Under the pieces are notes generated by a model. That model saw only the letters and a list, made by a program, of their open reading frames with translations, had not been told where the DNA came from and did not search any database. A DNA stretch of 64,000 nucleotides from Gammaproteobacteria bacterium (lineage in GTDB: Bacteria > Pseudomonadota > Gammaproteobacteria > Ga0077536), in assembly GCA_024235015.1 (NCBI GenBank), contig JACKNG010000003.1, positions 186,001-250,000 on the forward strand, given 5' to 3'. Below are positions 1-7,592 of the stretch, piece by piece (within the stretch, counting starts at the first letter, position 1; each line of letters starts with the position of its first letter). The position numbers and the translations under genes were made by a program.

Positions 1-719
1 CGCCCGGCCACGCCCTCGCGCTGCATGCGCGCGTTGGCGTAAGCGACCTGCTCGGCCGAGATCGACAGGCCGGTGACGCTGGCCCCGCGCGCCGCGGCAT
101 GACTCATGAAACCGCCCCAGCCGCAGCCGATCTCGAGCACCTCGCACCCCGGCGCAACGCCGGCGAGCTCGCCCAGGCGGGCGTACTTGCGCGCCTGGGC
201 CTGCTCGAGCGCCGTCTCGTCGCCGTCGAACAGGGCGGCCGAGTAGGTCATGGAGGGATCGAGCCAGGCCGCGTAGAAGTCGTTGCCGAGGTCGTAGTGG
301 TAGGCGATGTTGCGCCGCGCCTGGCGGCGCGAGTTGGCGCGCAGGCGATGGCGCAGGCGTTCGCCGAGGGCGAGCCAGCCACGGCTGCCGGCAGCGGCGC
401 CGAAGGCTTCTTCGTTGGCTGCCGCGAGGTCGAGCAGCGCGGCAAGATCGGGGCTGTCCCAGTCGCCGGCGAGGTAGCCCTCGGCGAAACCCAGCGCGCC
501 GCGCGTGGCGAGCCGCCACAGCGCACGCGGGTGACGCAGCTGCCAGCCCGCCCGCGGCGCGGCGCCGTCACCGAACTCGAGGCGCTCGCCGCGCGGCGTC
601 TCGATGGTGAGGCTGCCGCGCACGAGGCGGCGGCCGAGCAACGCGACGAGGCGCGCGGTGAGAGAGTCCGGCGACGGCCGCGTGGCGGCGACGGAGGCGG
701 CGGAGGAAGAGGTCTTCAT
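1..719 (-). CDS. Cyclopropane-fatty-acyl-phospholipid synthase-like methyltransferase (3' part outside window)
   Basis: This is the N-terminal two thirds of a SAM-dependent methyltransferase of the cyclopropane fatty acid synthase family; the rest lies beyond position 1. The protein begins MKTSSSAASV, carries the family's N-terminal segment (FAEGYLAGDWDSPDL near residues 80-95), and has the SAM-binding motif LEIGCGWGGF near residue 195. The ATG at 719 overlaps the TGA of the upstream DUF1365 gene (ATGA), so the two are probably translationally coupled. The family methylates double bonds of membrane phospholipid acyl chains. Because it sits in an operon with a flavoprotein and DUF1365 beside rpoE-chrR, it may instead act like the methyltransferase of furan fatty acid synthesis; that is inference from context. 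Confidence 0.9.
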   Translation of the reverse strand, partial: MKTSSSAASVAATRPSPDSLTARLVALLGRRLVRGSLTIETPRGERLEFGDGAAPRAGWQLRHPRALWRLATRGALGFAEGYLAGDWDSPDLAALLDLAAANEEAFGAAAGSRGWLALGERLRHRLRANSRRQARRNIAYHYDLGNDFYAAWLDPSMTYSAALFDGDETALEQAQARKYARLGELAGVAPGCEVLEIGCGWGGFMSHAAARGASVTGLSISAEQVAYANARMQREGVAG

Positions 720-1504
720 ACTTCGCTTTCCCGGGGGGTCGAGGTCGAATCGAGCGGTTGGTGACGGTGCAGCGGCACGCCCTTCAACCACAGCTTGAGG
801 GCTTCGTAGTGGATGCCGGCGATGACCTTGGCGGTCATGGCCGGGTAGCGCCAGGCCAGCGCGCGCAGGTTGGCCGCGGTGAAGGCCGCGCGCCGGCCGC
901 GAAAGGCGGCATGCAGCCGCCGCGCGCCGCCGGCGTGGTAGTCGATGACGAGGTCGAGCGCGTCACCCGGCGCGCTCACGGCGAATTCGTAGTGGCCGGC
1001 GCCGTCGAAGAAGGGCGAGACGAACAGCCGCTTGTCGCAGCGCTGCGCGATGCGCCCGGCCGCGCCGCTCACCGGCACCACGTAGGGATGGCGTTCGCCG
1101 AAGGTGTTGTTGACCTCGTAGACCATCGCCACGGTGTCACCACCGGGGCGCGCGCACCACACCACCGTTAGGGGATTGAACACGTAGCCGAGCACGCGCG
1201 GCAGGCACAGCAGGCGGTACTGCCAGGGACCTGGGCCGAGACCGCGCGCGGCGAGCAGGCCGTCGAGCCAGGCCCGCAGTCCGTGCCGGCTGCCGTCGCC
1301 GTGATCGGCCTGGTGGAAGGCGAGCGGGCGTGCGCGGTCGACACCGAACAAGCGCGACACGCCGTCGAGGCGCCCGATCTCGTCGAGGTCGAGCAACAGG
1401 TAGTACAGGCCGTAACGCAGGCTGTGCGGGCGCGGCGCCCAGCGCCGGTGGTAGACCTCGCCGCGGTAGAGGGCCGAACGCAGCGCACCGGGCTCAGGCG
1501 GCAC
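716..1504 (-). CDS. DUF1365 family protein
   Basis: A 262-residue protein recognisable as DUF1365 by its overall pattern: an N-terminal LYRGEVYHRRW segment, the YLLLDLDEI stretch near residue 35-43, and GYVFNP at residues 106-111. Its biochemical function is unknown. It is the middle gene of a three-gene minus-strand operon; its start overlaps the 3' end of the flavoprotein gene by 11 bases, and its stop overlaps the start of the methyltransferase by 4 bases. The triplet flavin oxidoreductase, DUF1365 and CFA-synthase-like methyltransferase recurs in proteobacteria, often next to ChrR-type regulators, which suggests a role in modifying membrane lipids after oxidative damage. No signal peptide is evident. 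Confidence 0.88.
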   Translation of the reverse strand: MPPEPGALRSALYRGEVYHRRWAPRPHSLRYGLYYLLLDLDEIGRLDGVSRLFGVDRARPLAFHQADHGDGSRHGLRAWLDGLLAARGLGPGPWQYRLLCLPRVLGYVFNPLTVVWCARPGGDTVAMVYEVNNTFGERHPYVVPVSGAAGRIAQRCDKRLFVSPFFDGAGHYEFAVSAPGDALDLVIDYHAGGARRLHAAFRGRRAAFTAANLRALAWRYPAMTAKVIAGIHYEALKLWLKGVPLHRHQPLDSTSTPRESEV

Positions 1505-2846
1505 GGCTGGCGGCCTCGCGGTAGCTCGCCGGCAGGCGGTCGTAGCCGTGGGCGTTCGCCCACGGCGCCGGCGCGCCCAGCCGCTCGGCCACCCACAGGC
1601 CGGATTGCAGGCCGTCCTCGTGGAAGCCGTGGCCGAGCCAGGCGCCGCAGAACCAGCTGTGCGCCTGCCCCTGCAAGGCCGCCGAGCGCGCCTGCGCGGT
1701 GCCGGTGGCGGCGGTGAAGATGGGGTGCTCGTAGTCGTAGCGGCCGTGGCTCAGGGCCGCGTCGGGCGGACTCAGGGGATTGAGGGTGACGATGAGCTGG
1801 CGGGTGGTCGGCAGGTCCTGCAGGCGGTTCATCCAGTAGCTCACGCACAGCGGTTCGCCCTCGGCCAGGCGCGCGTCGTGCAGGTAGTTCCAGCTCGACC
1901 AGGCCGCGCGGCGGCGCGGCATCAGCCGCGCATCCTCGTGCAGCCAGGCGACGTTGCGACTGTAGGCCACCGCGCCGAGCACGGCGCGTTCCGCCGCGCT
2001 CGGCTGGTCGAGCAGGGCCAGGGTCTGATCGGCATGGGTGGCGAACACGACCTCGTCGAACTCGCCGCGCCGGCCGTCGCCGTCGACCACGCAGACGCCG
2101 TGCGCGTGGCGCTCCACGCGCACGGCGCGCGGCGCGCGGACACACGGCGTGGCGGCGGCGAGCCGCTCGACGTAGGCACGGCTGCCACCCGTCACCGTGC
2201 GCCACGGCGGGCGCTCGCCGAGCTCGAGCAGGCCGTGGTTGGCAAAGAACTGGATGAAGGCGCGTGCGGGGTAGCGCCGGATGTCCGCGCGCGAGGCCGA
2301 CCAGATGGCGGCCGCCATCGGGACCAGGTGATCCTCGACGAAGACCTCCGAGTAACCCTCGCGGGTGAGCAGCTCGCCGATGCTGGTGTCGGGCGCGAGG
2401 GTGTCACGGTAACCGGCCGCAGCGCGGTAGAAACGGCGGATGTCGCTCAGCATGCGCCAGAAGCGCGGCCGCAGGGTGTTGCGGCGCTGGGCGAACAGGC
2501 CGTTGAGATTGGAGCCGGCGTACTCCACGCGGCCGCCGTCGAGCGACACGGCGAAAGACATGTCGCTGACCTGGGTCGGCACGCCGAGCTGCTCGAACAG
2601 GGCGACCAGGTGGGGGTAGTTGCGCGCGTTGTAGACGATGAACCCGGTGTCGACGGCCAACCTCGTACCGTCGAGCTGCAGTTCGACGGTGTTGGCATGG
2701 CCGCCGAGCCGTGCCTCGGCCTCGAACAACGTCACCGCGTGACGGCGGGCCAGCGCCCAGGCCGCGCCGAGCCCGGCAATGCCCGCCCCGATGACGGCGA
2801 TGCGCCGGCCGCCCGCAGCGGCGGGCTGGAAGTCCGATTCGGCCAT
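1494..2846 (-). CDS. FAD-dependent amine-oxidase-like oxidoreductase (COG2907 type)
   Basis: A 450-residue flavoprotein with an N-terminal Rossmann motif, RRIAVIGAGIAGLGAAWALA, GAGIAG being at residues 20-25, followed by the acidic end of the second strand (TLFEAEARLGGHA). The family resembles amine oxidases and phytoene desaturases and is predicted to oxidise lipid substrates. It is the first gene of the operon with DUF1365 and a CFA-synthase-like enzyme. In Rhodobacter sphaeroides, furan fatty acid synthesis needs RpoE-controlled genes that include a flavoprotein and a CFA-synthase homologue, so a similar role is plausible but not shown. The ATG at 2846 lies about 22-28 bases below a TGATCC-N17-GTA promoter. 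An upstream in-frame extension was rejected because it would read through the divergent promoter region. Confidence 0.9.
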   Translation of the reverse strand: MAESDFQPAAAGGRRIAVIGAGIAGLGAAWALARRHAVTLFEAEARLGGHANTVELQLDGTRLAVDTGFIVYNARNYPHLVALFEQLGVPTQVSDMSFAVSLDGGRVEYAGSNLNGLFAQRRNTLRPRFWRMLSDIRRFYRAAAGYRDTLAPDTSIGELLTREGYSEVFVEDHLVPMAAAIWSASRADIRRYPARAFIQFFANHGLLELGERPPWRTVTGGSRAYVERLAAATPCVRAPRAVRVERHAHGVCVVDGDGRRGEFDEVVFATHADQTLALLDQPSAAERAVLGAVAYSRNVAWLHEDARLMPRRRAAWSSWNYLHDARLAEGEPLCVSYWMNRLQDLPTTRQLIVTLNPLSPPDAALSHGRYDYEHPIFTAATGTAQARSAALQGQAHSWFCGAWLGHGFHEDGLQSGLWVAERLGAPAPWANAHGYDRLPASYREAASRAA

Positions 2847-2874
2847 GGAAGTGTCCCGTGGTGATGCCGCAGGC

Positions 2875-2903
2875 GGATACGCCGCACGGCGTCGCCAGGA
2901 TCA
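2875..2903 (-). promoter_or_regulatory. Candidate ECF (RpoE/ChrR) promoter for the lipid-modification operon
   Basis: On the minus strand TGATCC (2903-2898) is followed after 17 bases by GTATCC (2880-2875). It is the mirror of the promoter of the sigma gene, with the same -35 hexamer, the same spacing and the same CGTA core in the -10. TGATCC is the -35 known for the ChrR-associated RpoE of Rhodobacter. The expected transcription start lies about 20 bases before the flavoprotein ATG. Confidence 0.65.
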
Positions 2904-2927
2904 CGTGGGCACGGCACCGGCCACCGT

Positions 2928-2956
2928 TGATCCGCCCGCCCCGGGCCACCGTAGAA
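2928..2956 (+). promoter_or_regulatory. Candidate autoregulated ECF promoter of the sigma factor gene
   Basis: TGATCC (2928-2933) is followed after 17 bases by GTAGAA (2951-2956), only 5 bases before the ATG at 2962. If both boxes are used, the message would be leaderless or nearly so. It lies 24 bases from, and back to back with, the matching minus-strand promoter, suggesting that the sigma factor drives both itself and the divergent operon. Confidence 0.65.
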
Positions 2957-2961
2957 CGGCT

Positions 2962-3606
2962 ATGCTGAGCCATCGCCACCGTCCACCGAGCCCCGTGCCT
3001 GACGCAGACACCCGCGACGACCGCGTCGTCGATCTCGCCGCCGACAGCGCCGCCCGCGAACGCGCGCGCGAGACTGCGTGGCTCGAACGGGTCCGCGACC
3101 ACGGCGACCGCGACGCCTACGAACGCCTGTTCGCCGCCTTCACCCCGCGTCTCACGGCCTGGATCGGCGCCCAGGGCCTGGATGGCGCGAGTGCCGAAGC
3201 CGTGGTCCAGGACGTCATGATCACGGCGTGGACCCGCGCCCGACTGTTCGATGCCGCCAAGGCCTCGGCGCGGACCTGGATGTACACGCTGGCGCGCAAC
3301 CGCATGATCGATCACCACCGTGCCGGCGAGCGTCGCGCCCGCGCCCACGACGGCTACGCGACCCTGCTGCCGGCGGAGGACGAGGCGGTCGACACCCCCG
3401 AACAGGGCCTGACCCGCGCGCGCATTGCCGCGCTGCTCGAGCAGTTGCCGGCCGAGCAGCGCCAGGTGCTGCTGCTGGTCTACGTCGAGGGTCGCTCGCA
3501 CCGCGAGATCGCGCAGGAACTCGAACTGCCCATCGGCACGGTCAAGTCGCGCGCCCGGCTCGCCTTCAATCGTCTGCGCAAGCTGCTGGAGGATCCCGCC
3601 CCATGA
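2962..3606 (+). CDS. rpoE: ECF sigma factor, RpoE of the ChrR-associated (ECF11) group
   Basis: A 214-residue extracytoplasmic-function sigma factor. Region 2 spans about residues 52-115 (DAYERLFAAFTPRL, with the WTRARLFDAAKASARTW stretch) and region 4 about 151-210, with the helix-turn-helix REIAQELELPIGTVKSR at 181-197. It should direct RNA polymerase to TGATCC-type promoters. The next gene is a ChrR-type anti-sigma factor joined by an ATGA overlap, the arrangement of the singlet-oxygen-responsive RpoE-ChrR system. I chose ATG 2962: the frame stays open upstream to 2779, but that would cross the promoter and the start of the divergent gene. No SD lies in front of 2962, which is consistent with leaderless translation. 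Confidence 0.92.
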   Translation: MLSHRHRPPSPVPDADTRDDRVVDLAADSAARERARETAWLERVRDHGDRDAYERLFAAFTPRLTAWIGAQGLDGASAEAVVQDVMITAWTRARLFDAAKASARTWMYTLARNRMIDHHRAGERRARAHDGYATLLPAEDEAVDTPEQGLTRARIAALLEQLPAEQRQVLLLVYVEGRSHREIAQELELPIGTVKSRARLAFNRLRKLLEDPAP

Positions 3607-4256
3607 CCCCGGCCCATCACCCGGGCGAAGCGTGGTTGATGGACTACGCCCTCGGCAATCTCGACCAGCCCTTCGAGGCCGTGCTGCGCGCCCACGTCGG
3701 GGTGTGCGCAAGCTGTCGCGACACCATCGCCTTCGCCGAACGCCTCGGCGGCGAGATCGTGCACGCCCTGCCGGGGCGCCCGGTGGCCTTCGACGCCCGC
3801 GCCATCTGCGACCATCACGAGCAGGAGACGCCGCGACCGCAGGCGGTTTCACGCGCCCACGGCATCGCCGTGACCGACGACATCGAACGCTGCGTCGAGA
3901 CCTACCTCGACTCCAGCCTCGACGCCCTGCCCTGGCGGGGCGTCGGCCAGGGCCTGCGCCTGTGCCGGCTCGGCGAGCAGGCCGGTGCACGCACCTGGCT
4001 CCTGCGCGGCAAGCCCGGCACGGTGCTGCCCCATCACACCCACGCCGGCAGCGAGCTGACCCTGGTGCTGAAAGGCGCCTACTTCTGCGGCGATCGCATC
4101 TACCGCGCCGGCGACATCGAGGACGCCGACGAGAGTACCGCGCACCAGCCGGTGATCACCCGCGACGGCGAATGCATCTGCCTCGCGGTGACCGAGGGGC
4201 GCCTGCGCTTCCGCGACCTGCTGCCGCGCCTGGTCCAGCCACTGCTGGGCATCTGA
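3603..4256 (+). CDS. chrR: ChrR-type zinc anti-sigma factor with C-terminal cupin
   Basis: A 217-residue two-domain anti-sigma factor. The N-terminal zinc anti-sigma domain has H6, H31, C35 and C38 (HVGVCASC), exactly the positions used for zinc and sigma binding in Rhodobacter sphaeroides ChrR. The C-terminal cupin has HTH at 145-147, E151 and H181, and a CxC pair at C191/C193. In the known system singlet oxygen or organic hydroperoxides release RpoE, and the cupin is needed for the response. The ATG at 3603 overlaps the sigma stop codon. The ligand set is complete, so I expect a working sensor of photo-oxidative stress; whether this bacterium meets light-generated singlet oxygen is unknown, as no photosynthesis genes are present here. 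Confidence 0.93.
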   Translation: MTPAHHPGEAWLMDYALGNLDQPFEAVLRAHVGVCASCRDTIAFAERLGGEIVHALPGRPVAFDARAICDHHEQETPRPQAVSRAHGIAVTDDIERCVETYLDSSLDALPWRGVGQGLRLCRLGEQAGARTWLLRGKPGTVLPHHTHAGSELTLVLKGAYFCGDRIYRAGDIEDADESTAHQPVITRDGECICLAVTEGRLRFRDLLPRLVQPLLGI

Positions 4257-4349
4257 GGCGCATCCCGCCGGCGGGCGCGGCGCATGCCGTGAAGCGCGGC
4301 ACGTGGCGCTGTACACTGCGCGCCCCGCGTCCGCTACGAGAGGCAAGCC

Positions 4350-5906
4350 ATGACCGCGCCGGCCGAGACCCTACGCGCGACCTACCTGGTGTCCGAGCAC
4401 GACGGCGATCCCGAGGCCGCCGCCCGGCGCATCGCCTACGAGCAGACCGTCGAGCTGCCCGAGGCCCTGGTCACCGAACGCGCCATCCTCGACGGCGTGG
4501 TCGGGCGGGTCGAGTCGATCACCCGCCTGGGTGACGACGACCGCCGCCACCTCGCCACCATCGCCTACCCGCTGGGCGGGGTCGACCCGCAGTTCCCGGC
4601 CCTGCTCAACCTGCTCTTCGGCAATGCCTCGCTGTTGTCCGGTACGCGGCTGGTCGACATCCAACTGCCCGATGTCCTGCTCGAACAGTTCGCCGGTCCG
4701 CGCTACGGCGCCGTTGGCCTGCGCGCCCTGACCGGTGTCCACGACCGTCCCCTGCTCGCCACCGCGCTCAAGCCGCGCGGCCGCGACGACGCCAGCCTCG
4801 CCGCCCTCGCCGGCGCCTTCGCCCGCGGCGGCGGCGACATCGTCAAGGACGACCAGAACCTCGCCGACGACTTCGAGTCGTTCAAGCGCCGCGCCCTCGC
4901 CGCGCAGGACGCGGTGGAGGAAGCCAATGCCGCGACCGGCCGGCGTTGCCTCTACCTGCCGCACGCCAGTGCGCGTTTCGCCGACCTCGAGCGCTGCTTC
5001 GAATTCGCCGCCGCGCGTGGCATGGCCGGCGTCCTGGTGTGCCCGATGATCACGGGGCTGGAAACCCTGCGCGACCTCGCCGCGCGCTACCCGCTCGCGG
5101 TCATGGCCCATCCCGCCCTGACCAGCGTGGAAGGCCGCGACGCCAGCCGCGGCCTCGCCCCCGGCGTGCTGTGGGGCACCTTGTTCCGCCTCGCCGGTGC
5201 CGACGTCTCGATCTTCCCCCATCCCGGCGGCCGCTTCCCGTTCAGCCATGCCGACGGCCAGGCCATCGCCGCCGCCCTGCGCGCACCGCTCGGCCGCCTC
5301 GCCGCCGCGCTGCCGGCGCCGGCCGGCGGCATGAACCTGGAACGCGTGCCCGAGCTCTGCGCGGCCTACGGCAACGACGCCGTGCTGCTGGTCGGCGGTG
5401 CACTGTTCGGCCTCGATGCCGATGTCACCGTGGCCACCCAGCGCTTCCTCGACGCCATGCGCGCGGTGACCGGTGAACGCCTCGCCGCACCGGCGGCACC
5501 GGGCGCACCCGCCCGCGGCTATCACCTCGCCGCCGGCGCCGACTTCAACTGGGCCGGGCGTGAATCGAGCCCCTACAAGGATGCCGCCGACCTCGCCTTC
5601 CGCGGCGTGCGCCGGGTCGAACTGGTCGGCAAGCACGGCGAACCCTCGCGCACGGACCTGCGCTACTTCGAAGTCGAGCCCGGCGGTTATTCCAGCCTCG
5701 AGCGCCACGTCCACGGCCACATCGTGATCGGCGCACGTGGCAGCGGGGTGCTGGTGCAGGGCGGCGCGCGGCGCCCGCTCGCGGTCAACGACGTGGCCTG
5801 GATCGCGCCGCTCGAAGCGCACCAGCTGCTCAACGAGAGCGCGCAGCCGTTCGGCTTCTTCTGCATCGTCGACCATCGCCGCGACCGCCCCATGACCGTC
5901 GACTGA
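4350..5906 (+). CDS. RuBisCO-like protein (form IV) fused to a C-terminal cupin
   Basis: A 518-residue protein. Residues about 1-395 are a RuBisCO large-subunit fold: LKPRG with K141 aligning with Lys175, GGGDIVKDDQN with K166, D167 and D168 at the carbamylated-lysine site, and the phosphate loops AGGMN and LVGGALFG. Q169 replaces Glu204 and the loop-6 lysine is absent, so this is a RuBisCO-like protein, not a CO2-fixing enzyme. Residues about 400-518 form a cupin with an E-x-HVHGH metal motif and a later EAHQL histidine. In Rhodospirillum rubrum a RuBisCO-like isomerase and a separate cupin methylsulfurylase turn a methylthio-ribulose phosphate into DXP. A single-chain version of that pair is the attractive inference. 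GAGAGGC precedes the ATG. It lies 93 bases after chrR. Confidence 0.88.
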   Translation: MTAPAETLRATYLVSEHDGDPEAAARRIAYEQTVELPEALVTERAILDGVVGRVESITRLGDDDRRHLATIAYPLGGVDPQFPALLNLLFGNASLLSGTRLVDIQLPDVLLEQFAGPRYGAVGLRALTGVHDRPLLATALKPRGRDDASLAALAGAFARGGGDIVKDDQNLADDFESFKRRALAAQDAVEEANAATGRRCLYLPHASARFADLERCFEFAAARGMAGVLVCPMITGLETLRDLAARYPLAVMAHPALTSVEGRDASRGLAPGVLWGTLFRLAGADVSIFPHPGGRFPFSHADGQAIAAALRAPLGRLAAALPAPAGGMNLERVPELCAAYGNDAVLLVGGALFGLDADVTVATQRFLDAMRAVTGERLAAPAAPGAPARGYHLAAGADFNWAGRESSPYKDAADLAFRGVRRVELVGKHGEPSRTDLRYFEVEPGGYSSLERHVHGHIVIGARGSGVLVQGGARRPLAVNDVAWIAPLEAHQLLNESAQPFGFFCIVDHRRDRPMTVD

Positions 5907-5980
5907 CCCGGCCGCACGGTTGCGAGTCGCGCCGCGTGCTGGCTACCATCCGGGCGGACCCCGTGCAGGAGGCACAGACC

Positions 5981-6802
5981 ATGCATCGCTACCGCTTCGC
6001 GCAGCCCGCGCCCACCCCGTCCCGTTCCGCCCGCGTCGCCGTCGCGCTGGCCGCCCTGCTGGCCCTGCCGGCCACGTCCGCCGTCGCCGCGACGGCCTCG
6101 GTGAGCACCGACTACACCCTCACCCTGAGCCTGCTCGGCGCGCGTTTTGCCGACGATTCCCCGGCCGTTTACGGTGCCGACTACGAGGCCGACGGCGAGG
6201 TCGGCGGCTTCGCTCAGGTCTTCGAGTTCTTCACCGGCGTTGCCAGTGGCAGTGGCTCGCAGGTCGTCACGTACAACGGCGATCCACTCGACGACACCCA
6301 GTTCTTCGGCGAAGGTGACGCGCTCTTCGTCGACCTCCATACCGAGTCACAGACCTCGGGTGCGGGTGGTGTCGGCCAGCGCAACGAAGAATTCACGTTG
6401 TTTTACGATTTCATCAACTGGAGCGGCGAGGACCTGTTCCTGAGCTTCGAGTGGTCGCTCGACTTCGGCGGCACGGCCGCCAAGGACGTCGCCGGCGACC
6501 AGGCGGTCGGCCACGGTGAGACCACGGTCACCCTCAGTGACGGCTTCGGCATCGTCGATAGCTTCGAGCTCACCGACTATGCGCTCGTCTTCGGCGCCTT
6601 CACCGCCGGACTGCCCGCGGTCAGCGACGAGCACTACGGCGGTACTTTCGAGGCCCTGCTCGACGGCGACTACGGTTACCTCGGCGTCGAGGTGTTCAAC
6701 CAGGCCGTGTCCAACCCGCGTATCAACGCCGTGCCGCTGCCGCCGGCCTTCGCCCTGCTGGCCGGCGCGCTCGGCCTGTTGGGACTGCGTCGCCGCGCCT
6801 GA
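5981..6802 (+). CDS. Exported protein with VPLPA-CTERM sorting signal
   Basis: A 273-residue protein with an N-terminal signal peptide (hydrophobic VAVALAALLALPATSAVAA) and a C-terminal tripartite sorting signal: VPLPP at 251-255, a hydrophobic helix, and LRRRA at the end. This is the VPLPA-CTERM form recognised by exosortase-type transpeptidases, so the protein is probably processed at the membrane and sent to the surface or extracellular matrix. The middle is acidic and rich in D, G, F and Y, without a domain I recognise. AGGAGG at about 5967-5972 fixes the start at ATG 5981; a 15-residue upstream extension has no SD. It stands alone between the RuBisCO-like gene and a convergent membrane protein. 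No exosortase gene is in the window. Confidence 0.85.
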   Translation: MHRYRFAQPAPTPSRSARVAVALAALLALPATSAVAATASVSTDYTLTLSLLGARFADDSPAVYGADYEADGEVGGFAQVFEFFTGVASGSGSQVVTYNGDPLDDTQFFGEGDALFVDLHTESQTSGAGGVGQRNEEFTLFYDFINWSGEDLFLSFEWSLDFGGTAAKDVAGDQAVGHGETTVTLSDGFGIVDSFELTDYALVFGAFTAGLPAVSDEHYGGTFEALLDGDYGYLGVEVFNQAVSNPRINAVPLPPAFALLAGALGLLGLRRRA

Positions 6803-6830
6803 GTACCGCGTACGCGCGCGGCGGTCGGCC

Positions 6831-7391
6831 TCAATCGGCTTCCAGCAGCACCTCCGCCGCCGCCAGGCGGCGGTAGGTCGCCAGCGCGCGGCGGTGCGGC
6901 GACCACTCGACGATGAAGGTCGCCAACGCTTCCCACAAGGCCACCCAGGCCGCCACCGTGACCCCCTCGCCGAAGACGTCACCAACCACCGAGCGCTCGG
7001 CGCCCAACCACTGGTTGAGCCCGACGGCCGCGAACAGCAGCGTGAGCCCGAGCAGGAACAGCACGAGTGACTTGCGCGCCATCGACGCCATCGCCGTGCG
7101 CTCGGTCGTCGCCAGGTAGACGAAGAACGATGACACCGCGTGCTCGATGCGCCGCGCATCGACCGGCGGCGGCGGTCGTGCGAAACGGATCCGCAGTACG
7201 AACGGCAGCACACCGGTCTCGTGCGCACACTCGGCGAGGTAGTCGGCGACGTCCGGTGCGAGATCGCGCCGGCCGTAGGGCATGCCGCGCTCGAAGTTGT
7301 TGAACAGGTCTTCGACGCCATCGACGGCGACGTCGAAGACGACGCGGCCGTCGTCGAGCCGTGCGTAACGGGCACAGGGGTCCGCGTTCAT
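6831..7391 (-). CDS. Uncharacterised membrane protein with two transmembrane helices
   Basis: A 186-residue protein that I do not recognise. The N-terminal half is soluble (MNADPCARYARLDDGRVVFDV at its start). Two predicted membrane helices follow in the C-terminal half, KSLVLFLLGLTLLFAAVGL and GVTVAAWVALWEALATFIVE, and the protein ends with a short charged tail. ATG 7391 was chosen because the region upstream to 7586 is arginine-rich and lacks protein-like composition. The gene is convergent with the VPLPA-CTERM gene (28 bases apart). The 200 bases separating it from mtgA contain only a short palindrome. Function unknown; a role in envelope homeostasis is only suggested by the neighbouring mtgA. 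Confidence 0.65.
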   Translation of the reverse strand: MNADPCARYARLDDGRVVFDVAVDGVEDLFNNFERGMPYGRRDLAPDVADYLAECAHETGVLPFVLRIRFARPPPPVDARRIEHAVSSFFVYLATTERTAMASMARKSLVLFLLGLTLLFAAVGLNQWLGAERSVVGDVFGEGVTVAAWVALWEALATFIVEWSPHRRALATYRRLAAAEVLLEAD

Positions 7392-7549
7392 CGGTATACG
7401 CACCGCGCACCGGTCCGCGCACGGCAGGCGAAGAGCACGGGCACGACGCAACGAATGGCCACCGGGATTCCTCCGGCAACGCCGCGCGCCGGCGACGCTG
7501 CCACCTGTGCAGGGTGCGTCGCACGCTAACGCCGCGCCCGGCGCTGCGC

Positions 7550-7565
7550 CTTGACGGCCGTCAAG
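7550..7565. repeat. Perfect 16-bp palindrome between mtgA and a membrane-protein gene
   Basis: The 16 bases at 7550-7565 are fully self-complementary (CTTGACGG then its complement). There is no T-run beside it, so it is not an obvious terminator. It could be a regulator-binding site for the downstream minus-strand gene or chance in GC-rich DNA. Confidence 0.35.
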
Positions 7566-7592
7566 CATGGCCACGGGTCCGGCCACGAACGC

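Noticed and set aside
5087..5332. Several short frames opposite or inside the RuBisCO-like gene
   Set aside because: All are shadows of the main frame, without start signals.
4350..5906. A true CO2-fixing RuBisCO
   Set aside because: Glu204 is Gln, the loop-6 lysine is absent and no small subunit, activase or phosphoribulokinase is present.
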